The notes under the pieces were generated by a model, which worked only from the letters and a program-made list of their open reading frames with translations, did no database searches and was not told where the DNA came from. A stretch of 9,419 bases of DNA from Chloroflexia bacterium. GTDB lineage: Bacteria > Chloroflexota > Chloroflexia > Thermomicrobiales > JALYUS01. Positions 1 through 6,211 of this stretch are shown in pieces. Within the stretch, counting starts at the first letter, position 1. Every line of letters starts with the position of its first letter. The position numbers were made by a program, and so were the translations under genes. The DNA lies in NCBI GenBank assembly GCA_025924435.1, contig JAICIL010000169.1, forward strand, positions 1 to 9,419, given 5' to 3'.

Positions 1-69
1 CCGTGCGACTTGCATGCATTAGGCACGCCGCCAGCGTTTATCCTGAGCCAGGATCAAACTCTCAAACCA
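1..69 (-). rRNA. rrs: 16S ribosomal RNA, 5' end only (partial)
   Basis: Read on the minus strand, the sequence contains the universal 16S 5' block AGAGTTTGATCCTGGCTCAG (positions 62 down to 43), followed by the conserved stretch that leads to GCATGCAAGTCG. The gene runs off the left edge, so only about the first 69 nt are present. The mature 5' end is set at about 69 by analogy with E. coli, where the AGAGTTTGAT block begins at nucleotide 8; the exact processing point could differ by a few bases. A strong promoter lies about 100 nt upstream. Confidence 0.97.
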
Positions 70-173
70 TTATTCTCAGCACACGGCTCGCGCCATGCGC
101 CATCGGCACTGCTGCCTCTCTCCCTTCCCCTCTGCTGGTAAGGTGCATTCGCCGCTCTCAGGCAGCGAAGGGG

Positions 174-202
174 ATCGTACCGCGCCGCGCGCACGCTGTC
201 AA
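174..202 (-). promoter_or_regulatory. rRNA operon promoter (sigma-70 type)
   Basis: On the minus strand there is a consensus -35 TTGACA (197-202), a 17-nt spacer and a -10 TACGAT (174-179). Transcription would start near 167 and give a leader of about 100 nt before mature 16S. Directly upstream of the -35 box (about 203-229) is an A/T-rich tract with runs of A and T, unusual in this GC-rich window and placed like an UP element. The leader contains a 7-bp inverted repeat (GCTGCCT 111-117, AGGCAGC 160-166) that could pair in the transcript. Confidence 0.8.
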
Positions 203-229
203 GAGTTTACCGAAAACTCGCTTTTTTGC
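203..229 (-). promoter_or_regulatory. A/T-rich UP-like element of the rRNA promoter
   Basis: A stretch with several A and T runs, including T6 on the plus strand at about 222-227, abuts the -35 box of the rRNA promoter on its upstream side. In many bacteria such tracts bind the RNA polymerase alpha C-terminal domains and boost rRNA transcription. It also lies upstream of the rightward tRNA promoter (-35 at 250-255), so it could serve both. The assignment rests only on base composition and position. Confidence 0.45.
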
Positions 230-249
230 CCCCGCGCCGCCGGTCTTCG

Positions 250-279
250 TTGACAGAAAATCTCGCGCTCGGCTACACT
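250..279 (+). promoter_or_regulatory. Promoter of the tRNA-Gln / glmU transcription unit
   Basis: Consensus -35 TTGACA (250-255), an 18-nt spacer and -10 TACACT (274-279) predict a start at about 285-287, some 14 nt before the tRNA. No other convincing promoter lies between the tRNA and glmU, so this one probably serves the tRNA and the downstream genes. It is divergent from the rRNA promoter; the two -35 boxes are 47 bp apart. Confidence 0.78.
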
Positions 280-284
280 TGCGG

Positions 285-298
285 CGGTCGCGCGACCG
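285..298 (+). repeat. Perfect 14-bp palindrome at the tRNA promoter start site
   Basis: CGGTCGCGCGACCG is identical to its reverse complement over all 14 bases. It begins about where transcription is predicted to start and ends 1 nt before the first tRNA base. As RNA it could form a 5-bp stem with a GCGC loop in the tRNA 5' leader; as DNA it could be a binding site for a dimeric protein. A palindrome in such GC-rich DNA could also be chance. Confidence 0.6.
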
Positions 299-299
299 T

Positions 300-373
300 T
301 GGCGGATGGTGCAATGGTAGCACAGAGGACTTTGGATCCTTTGATCTAGGTTCGAATCCTAGTCCGCCAGCCA
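300..373 (+). tRNA. tRNA-Gln (anticodon UUG), CCA encoded
   Basis: A full cloverleaf can be drawn. The acceptor stem is 300-306 with 363-369; the D stem GTGC/GCAC is 309-312 with 320-323; the anticodon stem is 325-329 with 337-341 (one G-T pair); the T stem is 346-350 with 358-362 around TTCGAAT. The 7-nt anticodon loop is 330-336 with anticodon TTG at 332-334, which reads CAA (and CAG by wobble) as glutamine. Starting with U1 and having discriminator G370 fits bacterial tRNA-Gln. CCA at 371-373 is genomically encoded. No U-tract terminator follows, so read-through into glmU 39 nt downstream is likely. Confidence 0.97.
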
Positions 374-412
374 TGCCGGCACGCGCCAGGGAGCGCGCAC
401 CGCTCCTCAACG

Positions 413-1855
413 ATGGGAATGCGCCCCGTGCCGTCCACCGCCTCCCGATCCACCGACAATCCCGCCGCGTCGCTCGCCGTCGTGATCCTCGCGGCCGGCG
501 CGGGCACGCGGATGCGATCGAAGATTCCCAAGCCACTCCATCCACTCGGCGGGCGGCCGCTCGTCGCGTACGCGCTCCGTGCGGCGCAAACGTTGGGCGC
601 GGCGACGACGGTGATCGTTGTCGGGCATGGTGCGGACGAGGTGCGAGACGCGCTCGGCGATTCGCACGTCTATGCGACGCAAATTCCCCAACAGGGAACC
701 GCGCATGCCGTTGAAGTCGCGTTGTCGCATATCCCGGATACCGCCGCGACAGTCTTAATCCTCTTCAGTGATACGCCGTTGTTGCGCGACGCGACGCTCG
801 CGGCCTTGCTTGAGACACACCATGCGCGGCAGGCAACCATCACGCTCCTCACCGCGCGCGCCGCCGATCCCGCCGCCTACGGCCGGATCGTCCGCGACAA
901 TGAGGGCCGGGTGGTCGCGATTGTCGAGGCGCGGCAGGCGACGCCGGAGCAAATGCGGGTTAACGAGATCAATAGCGGCGTCTGCTGCTTCGATGCCGTG
1001 TGGCTGCGGGCGATGCTGCCGCGCGTCGAGGAGAACGCGAGCGGCGAGCGGTATCTCACCGATCTCGTGGCGCTGGCGCTCCGCGACGCGGACAGCGGCG
1101 GCACTTGGCCCGTCGCCGCGATCGCGACGAGCGAAACCGAGGCGATGGGGATCAACGACCGCGTGCAACTGGCGGAGGCGGAAGCGGCGCTCCGGCAGCG
1201 GACGCTGCGGCGATTAATGGTCGCGGGCGTGACCATCCGCGACCCCGCAACGACGTATATAGATGACACGGTCGCCATTGCTGCCGACACCGTCATCGAG
1301 CCGGGCTGCATCCTCCGGGGCGCGACGACGATTGGCGCGGGGTGTGTTATCGGCCCCTACACGATGATGGACGGGGCCGTAGTCGGGGATCGCTGCCGTG
1401 TCGTCGCCTCCTCATTGGAGCGGGCGACGATGGAGGCGGGCACGGATTGCGGGCCGTTCAGCCACCTCCGGGCCGGTGCGGTGATCCGCGAGGGGGCGCA
1501 CATCGGCAATTTCGCGGAGGTGAAGCAGTCCGTCATCGGGCCACACACCGCCGTCGGGCACTTTTCGTATCTGGGCGACGCGACCATCGGCGCGCATGTC
1601 AATATCGCGGCGGGCACGATCACGGCGAACTACGACGGCACGCCGGTGAAAAAGCGAACGGAGATCGGCGACGGCGCGTTCATCGGCTGCGGCACGATTC
1701 TCCGCGCGCCCGTCCGCATCGGAGACGATGCCGCGACGGGCGCGGGCGCGGTCGTCACCCACGATGTCCCGGACGGGATCCTCGTGACGGGCGTCCCGGC
1801 CCGCCCGATGCGCCCGGCGAACAATCGCCCCGCGCGAGCGGACGAGGAGCGATGA
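413..1855 (+). CDS. glmU: Bifunctional UDP-N-acetylglucosamine pyrophosphorylase / glucosamine-1-phosphate N-acetyltransferase
   Basis: GlmU acetylates glucosamine-1-phosphate with acetyl-CoA and then couples the product to UTP, giving UDP-GlcNAc for peptidoglycan and other envelope glycans in the cytosol. The N-terminal uridyltransferase domain (about 20-250) has the signature LAAGAGTRMRSKIPKPLH (27-44), QQGTAHA (93-99), SDTPLL (119-124) and NEINSGV (184-190). From about 270 on there are hexapeptide repeats of a left-handed beta-helix, with the acetyltransferase block GHFSYLGDA (382-390; His383 matches E. coli His363) and ANYDG (405-409). At 480 aa it is slightly longer than the usual 450-460, with about 20 extra N-terminal residues. 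No good Shine-Dalgarno lies before ATG 413; ATG 419 is an alternative, and AGGGAG at 388-393 is too far away. It overlaps prs by 1 nt. The glmU-prs order also occurs in Bacillus (gcaD-prs). Confidence 0.97.
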   Translation: MGMRPVPSTASRSTDNPAASLAVVILAAGAGTRMRSKIPKPLHPLGGRPLVAYALRAAQTLGAATTVIVVGHGADEVRDALGDSHVYATQIPQQGTAHAVEVALSHIPDTAATVLILFSDTPLLRDATLAALLETHHARQATITLLTARAADPAAYGRIVRDNEGRVVAIVEARQATPEQMRVNEINSGVCCFDAVWLRAMLPRVEENASGERYLTDLVALALRDADSGGTWPVAAIATSETEAMGINDRVQLAEAEAALRQRTLRRLMVAGVTIRDPATTYIDDTVAIAADTVIEPGCILRGATTIGAGCVIGPYTMMDGAVVGDRCRVVASSLERATMEAGTDCGPFSHLRAGAVIREGAHIGNFAEVKQSVIGPHTAVGHFSYLGDATIGAHVNIAAGTITANYDGTPVKKRTEIGDGAFIGCGTILRAPVRIGDDAATGAGAVVTHDVPDGILVTGVPARPMRPANNRPARADEER

Positions 1856-2796
1856 TGGACGGGCGGCTCCAGGTCTTCTCCGCCGGCGCGAACCGGCCGC
1901 TCGCCGAAGCGATCGTCAATGATCTCGGCATCCCGCTCGGGCGCGCGCTCGTCGGCGCATTCCGCAACGGCGAGACGCGGGTGCGCATCGAGGAGAATGT
2001 CCGCGGGTCGGATGTCTTCATCGTGCAGCCGATGTGCTCGCCGGTCAATCAGCACCTGATGGACTTGCTCATCACGATTGACGCGCTGCGCCGCTCCTCC
2101 GCCGGGCGGATCACGGCGGTGATCCCGTACTACGCGTACGCGAAGCAGGAGAAGAAGACCGTCGGGCGCGAGCCGATTTCGGCGAAACTGGTCGCCAATC
2201 TGCTCGTCACGGCGGGCGTGGATCGCGTGCTGACGGTGGACCTGCATGCCCCCGCGATCGAGGGTTTCTTCGATATTCCGGTGGATCATCTGCGTGCCGC
2301 GCCGATCCTGGCGAACTACATCAAGCGCGACGGGTTCCAGGACCTCGTCGTCGTCAGCCCGGACGCGGGCGGCGTGGCGCGTGCGGACGATTTCCGCAGC
2401 CGGATCGGCGGCGGCCTGGCGATCTTTTCGAAGATGCGCCACGCGCCGGATACCGCCGCGATGCTCGATATGGTCGGGGAGGTCTCCGGCAAGACGGCGA
2501 TCATCATTGACGACATGATCTCGACGGGCGGCACGCTGATCGAGGCGGCGGAGCAGCTGCGGGAGCGCGGCGCGGCGGCGGTCTTCGCGGCGGCGGTGCA
2601 CGGCGTCTTCGCCGATGGCGCGCTCACCCAGATCGCCGAATCGCACATCGAACGCCTCTGGGTGACGGACACGCTGCTGATAGACAAGGATGTCGCGACC
2701 GGCGCGCGCATCGCTGTCCTCTCCGTCGCGCCGCTGCTCGCGCAGGCGATCCAGCGCATCCACAAGGATCTCTCGGTCAGCAGTCTCTTCGACTAA
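1855..2796 (+). CDS. prs: Ribose-phosphate pyrophosphokinase (PRPP synthetase)
   Basis: Converts ribose-5-phosphate and ATP to PRPP and AMP, feeding purine, pyrimidine, histidine, tryptophan and NAD synthesis. At 313 aa it has the normal class I length. Landmarks are the N-terminal FSAGANRPLAEAI (8-20), the flexible loop YAKQEKKTVGREP (95-107), DLHA (129-132) contributing ATP/Mg binding, VVSPDAGG (166-173), the PRPP-binding loop DDMISTGGT (219-227) and the family-typical C-terminus SVSSLFD. ATG 1855 is preferred because GAGGAG (1844-1849) lies 5 nt before it and the start shares one base with the glmU stop (TGATG). ATG 1852 would add one Met but leaves only 2 nt to the Shine-Dalgarno. The tight coupling indicates translation linked to glmU. 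Apart from an unmoved start ambiguity there is nothing odd in the sequence. Confidence 0.97.
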   Translation: MDGRLQVFSAGANRPLAEAIVNDLGIPLGRALVGAFRNGETRVRIEENVRGSDVFIVQPMCSPVNQHLMDLLITIDALRRSSAGRITAVIPYYAYAKQEKKTVGREPISAKLVANLLVTAGVDRVLTVDLHAPAIEGFFDIPVDHLRAAPILANYIKRDGFQDLVVVSPDAGGVARADDFRSRIGGGLAIFSKMRHAPDTAAMLDMVGEVSGKTAIIIDDMISTGGTLIEAAEQLRERGAAAVFAAAVHGVFADGALTQIAESHIERLWVTDTLLIDKDVATGARIAVLSVAPLLAQAIQRIHKDLSVSSLFD

Positions 2797-2812
2797 CGGC
2801 AGGTGTATCGGC

Positions 2813-4135
2813 ATGAGTAGCGGGGACTGGATACGGTTGGCGGTGGCGCTCGTGGCAATCGGCGTCATCGCCTTCGCGACCGCCGTGCTGATCGGGTTCG
2901 CCGCGTCGTCGCACACGCGCATCACCGAGCTGGCGACGCACGGCAGCGGCCGCGCGCGCACGGTGGAAGACCTGCTCGACCGCTCGCACAACCTCCAGGC
3001 GACGATGATCTTTCTCGACACGGCGGCGGTCGCGCTGGCGAGCGCGCTGGTGACGAGCGTCGCGGTCGATCTGTTGCCCCGCTGGGGCGTCGCGCTGGCG
3101 ATCTTTGTCGCCGTCGTCGTGATGCTCGTCCTCGGGCGCGCGGTGCCGCGCTCGGTCGCGCTGCGGTTGCCGGACGAAGTGGCGCTCGCCTGCGCGCGCA
3201 TCGCCCGATTCGCGGTCATCCTCTTGTCGCCGATCACGGGGGCGATCAACGGCATCGCCACGCTCATCATCGGCCTCCTCCGCGTGCCCACACCGTCGCA
3301 GAGCACGGCGATGGCGACGGAGGAAGAGTTGATCCAACTGGTGCGCGAGGAAGCGGGCGACAACCGGATCGAGGAGGAGGAACTGGCCTTCGTCAACAGC
3401 ATCTTCCGCTTCACGGACACGACCGTGCGCGATGTGATGGCGCCGCGCGTGGACATGATCGGCGTGCCCCGCCAGGCGACCGTGCGGGACGCGGTGGACG
3501 CCGCGCTGGAGGCCGGCCACTCCCGTTTGCCGGTCTTCGATGGCAGCCTGGATCGCATCGTCGGCGTCGTCTACGCGAAGGATTTGCTGCGATTCGTCGG
3601 GCGGGGGAACGCCGATGCGTCCATCGTCGCGGTGATGCGCCCGCCGCTCTTCGTCCCCGAAGGGAAGGGCGTGCCGGAACTGCTGCGGGAGTTGCAGGCG
3701 CGCCGTGTCCACATGGCAATCGTCATTGACGAGTATGGCGGCACCGCCGGGTTGGTGACGATCGAGGACATCCTCGAAGAAATTGTCGGCGAGATTCAGG
3801 ACGAGTACGACACCGAACCGCCGCTCGTCGAGGCGCTGCCGGACGGCGCGTATATCGTCAACGCGCGCATGGAGGTCGGCGACTTCGAGCAATTGATGGA
3901 TGTCCACTGGGCGGACGACGAGCAGGAGCGCGAGCCGCTGGCCGGGCTGATCTTCGACCGTTTCGGGCGCATCCCGGATGTCGGGGATAAGCTCTGGATC
4001 GAGGGGATCACGTTCACCGTGCTCGATATCGAGAATCAGCGCCTCGCCACATTGCGCGTCGAGCGCAAGCCGGAGGAGACGCCCGCCCCGCCCGCGCTCG
4101 ACGCCGTGACGACCGAACTGCCGACACAGTCGTAG
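2813..4135 (+). CDS. CNNM/CorC-like membrane protein with CBS pair and CorC_HlyC domain
   Basis: A 440-aa inner-membrane protein of the 'hemolysin family / CorC' type, whose relatives are linked to Mg2+/Co2+ efflux. The N-terminal membrane part has hydrophobic segments at about 8-31, 63-84, 92-110 and 130-155, matching a DUF21/CNNM domain. Then comes a CBS pair (about 204-260 and 270-325) with SRLPVF (237-242) and the strongly conserved DEYGGTAGLVTIEDILEEIV (306-325), and a C-terminal CorC_HlyC domain (about 343-418, containing PLAGLIFDRFGRIP). The last ~20 residues are Pro/Thr-rich and probably disordered. The start at 2813 has AGGTG (2801-2805) 7 nt upstream and sits 16 nt after prs; a longer reading frame overlapping prs adds Arg/Ser-rich residues and is unlikely. 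Canonical DUF21 motifs (SGxETAL-like, GExxPK-like) are degraded here, the second to GRAVPR (108-113). Family assignment is solid; transport activity is not. Confidence 0.9.
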   Translation: MSSGDWIRLAVALVAIGVIAFATAVLIGFAASSHTRITELATHGSGRARTVEDLLDRSHNLQATMIFLDTAAVALASALVTSVAVDLLPRWGVALAIFVAVVVMLVLGRAVPRSVALRLPDEVALACARIARFAVILLSPITGAINGIATLIIGLLRVPTPSQSTAMATEEELIQLVREEAGDNRIEEEELAFVNSIFRFTDTTVRDVMAPRVDMIGVPRQATVRDAVDAALEAGHSRLPVFDGSLDRIVGVVYAKDLLRFVGRGNADASIVAVMRPPLFVPEGKGVPELLRELQARRVHMAIVIDEYGGTAGLVTIEDILEEIVGEIQDEYDTEPPLVEALPDGAYIVNARMEVGDFEQLMDVHWADDEQEREPLAGLIFDRFGRIPDVGDKLWIEGITFTVLDIENQRLATLRVERKPEETPAPPALDAVTTELPTQS

Positions 4136-4142
4136 CGTCGTG

Positions 4143-4928
4143 ATGCGCGCGCGCGTCGGCTCGTGGACGGTCCATCGCTACGATACAGTAGACTCAACAC
4201 AGCGCGTGGCGGCGGCCCTCATCGCCGCCGGGGCCGCGAACCACACCGCCGTTGTCGCGGAGCGCCAGACCGCCGGATATGGGCGCAAGGGGGACGCCTG
4301 GCGCGACGCGCCGGGCACATCCCTGCTGATGACATTGATCGTGAGACCGGCGGAACCGTGCCATGTACCGCACCTCGCGATGATCGCCGCGCTGGCCGTT
4401 GTGGACGCGGTCGCGGCGGTCGGGGGCGCGCCCGCCGCGATCAAGTGGCCGAACGATGTGCTGCTCAATGGCCGAAAAATCGCCGGCATCCTCGGCGACG
4501 CGACGTGGCGCGGCGCCCGCCTCGATGCGGTTCGCCTCGGTATCGGGATCAACGTCGGCGGTGATCGCGCGTCGTTCTCGCGCCGCTCACTCCCCGACGC
4601 GACGAGTGTCGCTGCCGAAACCGGGCGCGATGTGGAGCGCGATGCCCTCCTTGCATCGTTGTTGAATCACTTCGCGGCCCGTCAGGACCGCCTCGAACGC
4701 GGCGGAGTTGAAGAGACCGTTGACGCATGGCGGCGCGCGCTCGCGACGATCGGTCGCGAAGTCGTGGTGACGCTCCGCGATGGCAGGGTCGTGTGCGGGG
4801 TCGCGGAAGATGTCGCGGACGGTGGCGAGGTGATCGTCGTGTCGGACAGCGGGGCGCACGCCCAATTGGCGGCCACGGCGGTGCGCTCGCTCCGCCATGT
4901 CGTCCGCGAGGCCGATGGTTCGCCTTGA
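4143..4928 (+). CDS. birA: Biotin--[acetyl-CoA-carboxylase] ligase, monofunctional
   Basis: Activates biotin to biotinyl-AMP and transfers it to the lysine of biotin carboxyl carrier domains. The 261-aa product begins directly with the catalytic domain and lacks the N-terminal helix-turn-helix of E. coli BirA, so it should not act as a repressor. Motifs: DSTQ (17-20), ERQTAGYGRKGDAW (40-53, the biotin/AMP loop), KWPNDVLLNGRKIAGIL (101-117, biotin-binding lysines) and LGIGINV (132-138). A small C-terminal SH3-like domain follows (about 205-250). Within the loop the usual GRGRxGRxW reads GYGRKGDAW: the Arg aligned with E. coli Arg118 is kept (R48), but Asp51 replaces a common Arg. ATG 4143 is chosen; GTG 4140 is possible, and neither has a clear Shine-Dalgarno. 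It follows the CorC-like gene by 7 nt, so translational coupling is plausible. Confidence 0.95.
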   Translation: MRARVGSWTVHRYDTVDSTQRVAAALIAAGAANHTAVVAERQTAGYGRKGDAWRDAPGTSLLMTLIVRPAEPCHVPHLAMIAALAVVDAVAAVGGAPAAIKWPNDVLLNGRKIAGILGDATWRGARLDAVRLGIGINVGGDRASFSRRSLPDATSVAAETGRDVERDALLASLLNHFAARQDRLERGGVEETVDAWRRALATIGREVVVTLRDGRVVCGVAEDVADGGEVIVVSDSGAHAQLAATAVRSLRHVVREADGSP

Positions 4929-4954
4929 CCGTGGCGCGAACCCGTCGCTATACT
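4925..4954 (+). promoter_or_regulatory. Promoter of the thiolase operon
   Basis: -35 TTGACC (4925-4930), 18-nt spacer, -10 TATACT (4949-4954); predicted start near 4961 and a 5' leader of about 57 nt. The -35 box contains the TGA stop codon (4926-4928) of the upstream biotin ligase gene. The spacing equals that of the tRNA-Gln promoter, and the bases around the -10 are similar (GCTATACT here, GCTACACT there), which supports a shared housekeeping sigma factor. Confidence 0.78.
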
Positions 4955-5017
4955 CCGCTGACTCGGACGCGCACGCTTCGTCGCGTCATTCGTCGCAATC
5001 CCAAAGGACACTCAACC

Positions 5018-6211
5018 ATGCAGCAATCACCGGGAAGCGTCCTGCTCAGTGCGTGCCGGACGCCGTTCGGGAAACTCGGCGGCGCGCTCGCCGGCCTCGC
5101 CGCCGTGGACCTCGGCGCAATCGTCATCCGCGAGGCGATCAACCGCGCGAATATCTCCGGGGCGGATGTGCAGCACGTCATCATGGGAATGGTTGTGCAG
5201 GCGGGCGCGGGGCAAATCCCCTCCCGGCAGGCGACCTTCAAGGCGGGCCTCGGCCGCGAGGTGACGAGCGACACGATTAACCGCGTCTGCGCGAGCGGCA
5301 TGCGCGCGATCACCGTCGCGGACGCTTTGATCCGCGCGGGCGAGTACGACGTGATCGTGGCGGGCGGCATGGAGAGCATGTCGAACGCCCCGTATCTCCT
5401 GCCGAACGCGCGCTTCGGCTACCGGATGGGGGACGGCGCGCTGCTCGACGCCATGCAGCACGACGGCCTGCGCTGCGGCGTCGGCGATGTCGTGATGGGG
5501 CAGTACGGCGACGATGTCGCCGCCGAGGAGCATGTCTCGCGCAAGGAGCAGGACGCCTTCGCGCTCCGGTCGCACCGGCGGGCGGTCGCCGCGACCGAGA
5601 AGGGCATCTTCGCGGAGGAGATCATTCCGGTCGAAATCACCGACCGCAAGGGGATGGTCGTCCGCGTCTCGCGCGATGAAGCGCCCCGCCCGGACACATC
5701 GGCGATGGCGCTCGCCAAACTGCCACCGGCCTTTCACCCGTCCGGCACCGTGACCGCCGGGAATGCGCCGGGCGTCAACGATGGCGCGGCGGCGGTCGTT
5801 GTTACGTCGGCGGCGTGGGCAGCGGCGCGAGGGCTGACGCCGCTCGCCCGCATCGTGACGAGCGCGACGGCCGCGTGGGATGTGCCGTACCTCGCCTACA
5901 GCCCGGCGATGGCCGCGCGCAAGGCGCTGGAACGCGCCGATCTCTCGATAGACGACATTGACGCGGTGGAGATCAACGAGGCATTCGCCAGCGTCCCGAT
6001 CATCAGCGGGCGACGGCTGGGCGTGGACTCCGAGCGACTCAATATCAATGGCGGCGCGATTGCACTCGGCCATCCGATCGGGGCGTCCGGCGCGCGATTG
6101 GTCGGCACCCTCGCGTTGCAGTTGCGGCGTTCGGGCGGCGGCCTGGGGTTGGCGGCGATCTGCTCCGGCGGGGCGCAGGGCGACGCGATCATCCTCGAGG
6201 TGCGGCGATGA
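5018..6211 (+). CDS. Acetyl-CoA C-acetyltransferase (thiolase II type)
   Basis: Catalyses reversible condensation of two acetyl-CoA to acetoacetyl-CoA, or thiolysis of 3-ketoacyl-CoA, in the cytosol. The 397-aa length is typical. Motifs: RTPFGKLGGAL (14-24), the nucleophile Cys91 in NRVCASGM, GGMESMSNAPY (117-127), NEAFA (320-324), GHPIGASGAR with His352, and CSGGAQG with the second catalytic Cys382, so all catalytic residues are present. The MSNAPY and AFHPSGTVTAGN segments suit the biosynthetic/acetoacetyl-CoA type, but chain-length preference cannot be read from sequence. The start at 5018 has AAAGGA (5003-5008) 9 nt upstream and a good promoter at 4925-4954; upstream in-frame extension into birA is Arg-rich and rejected. 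The stop overlaps the next start (ATGA). Use in ketone-body, polyhydroxyalkanoate, mevalonate or degradation pathways is not revealed by the neighbours. Confidence 0.94.
   Translation: MQQSPGSVLLSACRTPFGKLGGALAGLAAVDLGAIVIREAINRANISGADVQHVIMGMVVQAGAGQIPSRQATFKAGLGREVTSDTINRVCASGMRAITVADALIRAGEYDVIVAGGMESMSNAPYLLPNARFGYRMGDGALLDAMQHDGLRCGVGDVVMGQYGDDVAAEEHVSRKEQDAFALRSHRRAVAATEKGIFAEEIIPVEITDRKGMVVRVSRDEAPRPDTSAMALAKLPPAFHPSGTVTAGNAPGVNDGAAAVVVTSAAWAAARGLTPLARIVTSATAAWDVPYLAYSPAMAARKALERADLSIDDIDAVEINEAFASVPIISGRRLGVDSERLNINGGAIALGHPIGASGARLVGTLALQLRRSGGGLGLAAICSGGAQGDAIILEVRR

Noticed and set aside
374..412. Terminator or independent glmU promoter after the tRNA
   Set aside because: Only imperfect GC-rich inverted repeats without a T run are seen, and there is no -10-like hexamer with a -35 at proper distance.
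1630..3558. A very long open frame (642 codons) on the minus strand
   Set aside because: It lies antisense to glmU, prs and the CorC-like gene, all of which have strong family motifs. Its translation is Arg/Ala/Ser-rich, as expected of a GC-driven shadow frame.
4977..4996. Direct repeat TTCGTCGC twice (4977-4984 and 4989-4996) in the thiolase leader
   Set aside because: Eight bases repeated once in GC-rich DNA is weak. There is no third copy and no clear relation to the promoter.
4727..5017. In-frame upstream extension of the thiolase into the biotin ligase gene
   Set aside because: The extension is Arg-rich and antisense-like in composition. The ATG at 5018 has a good Shine-Dalgarno and starts where thiolases normally begin.
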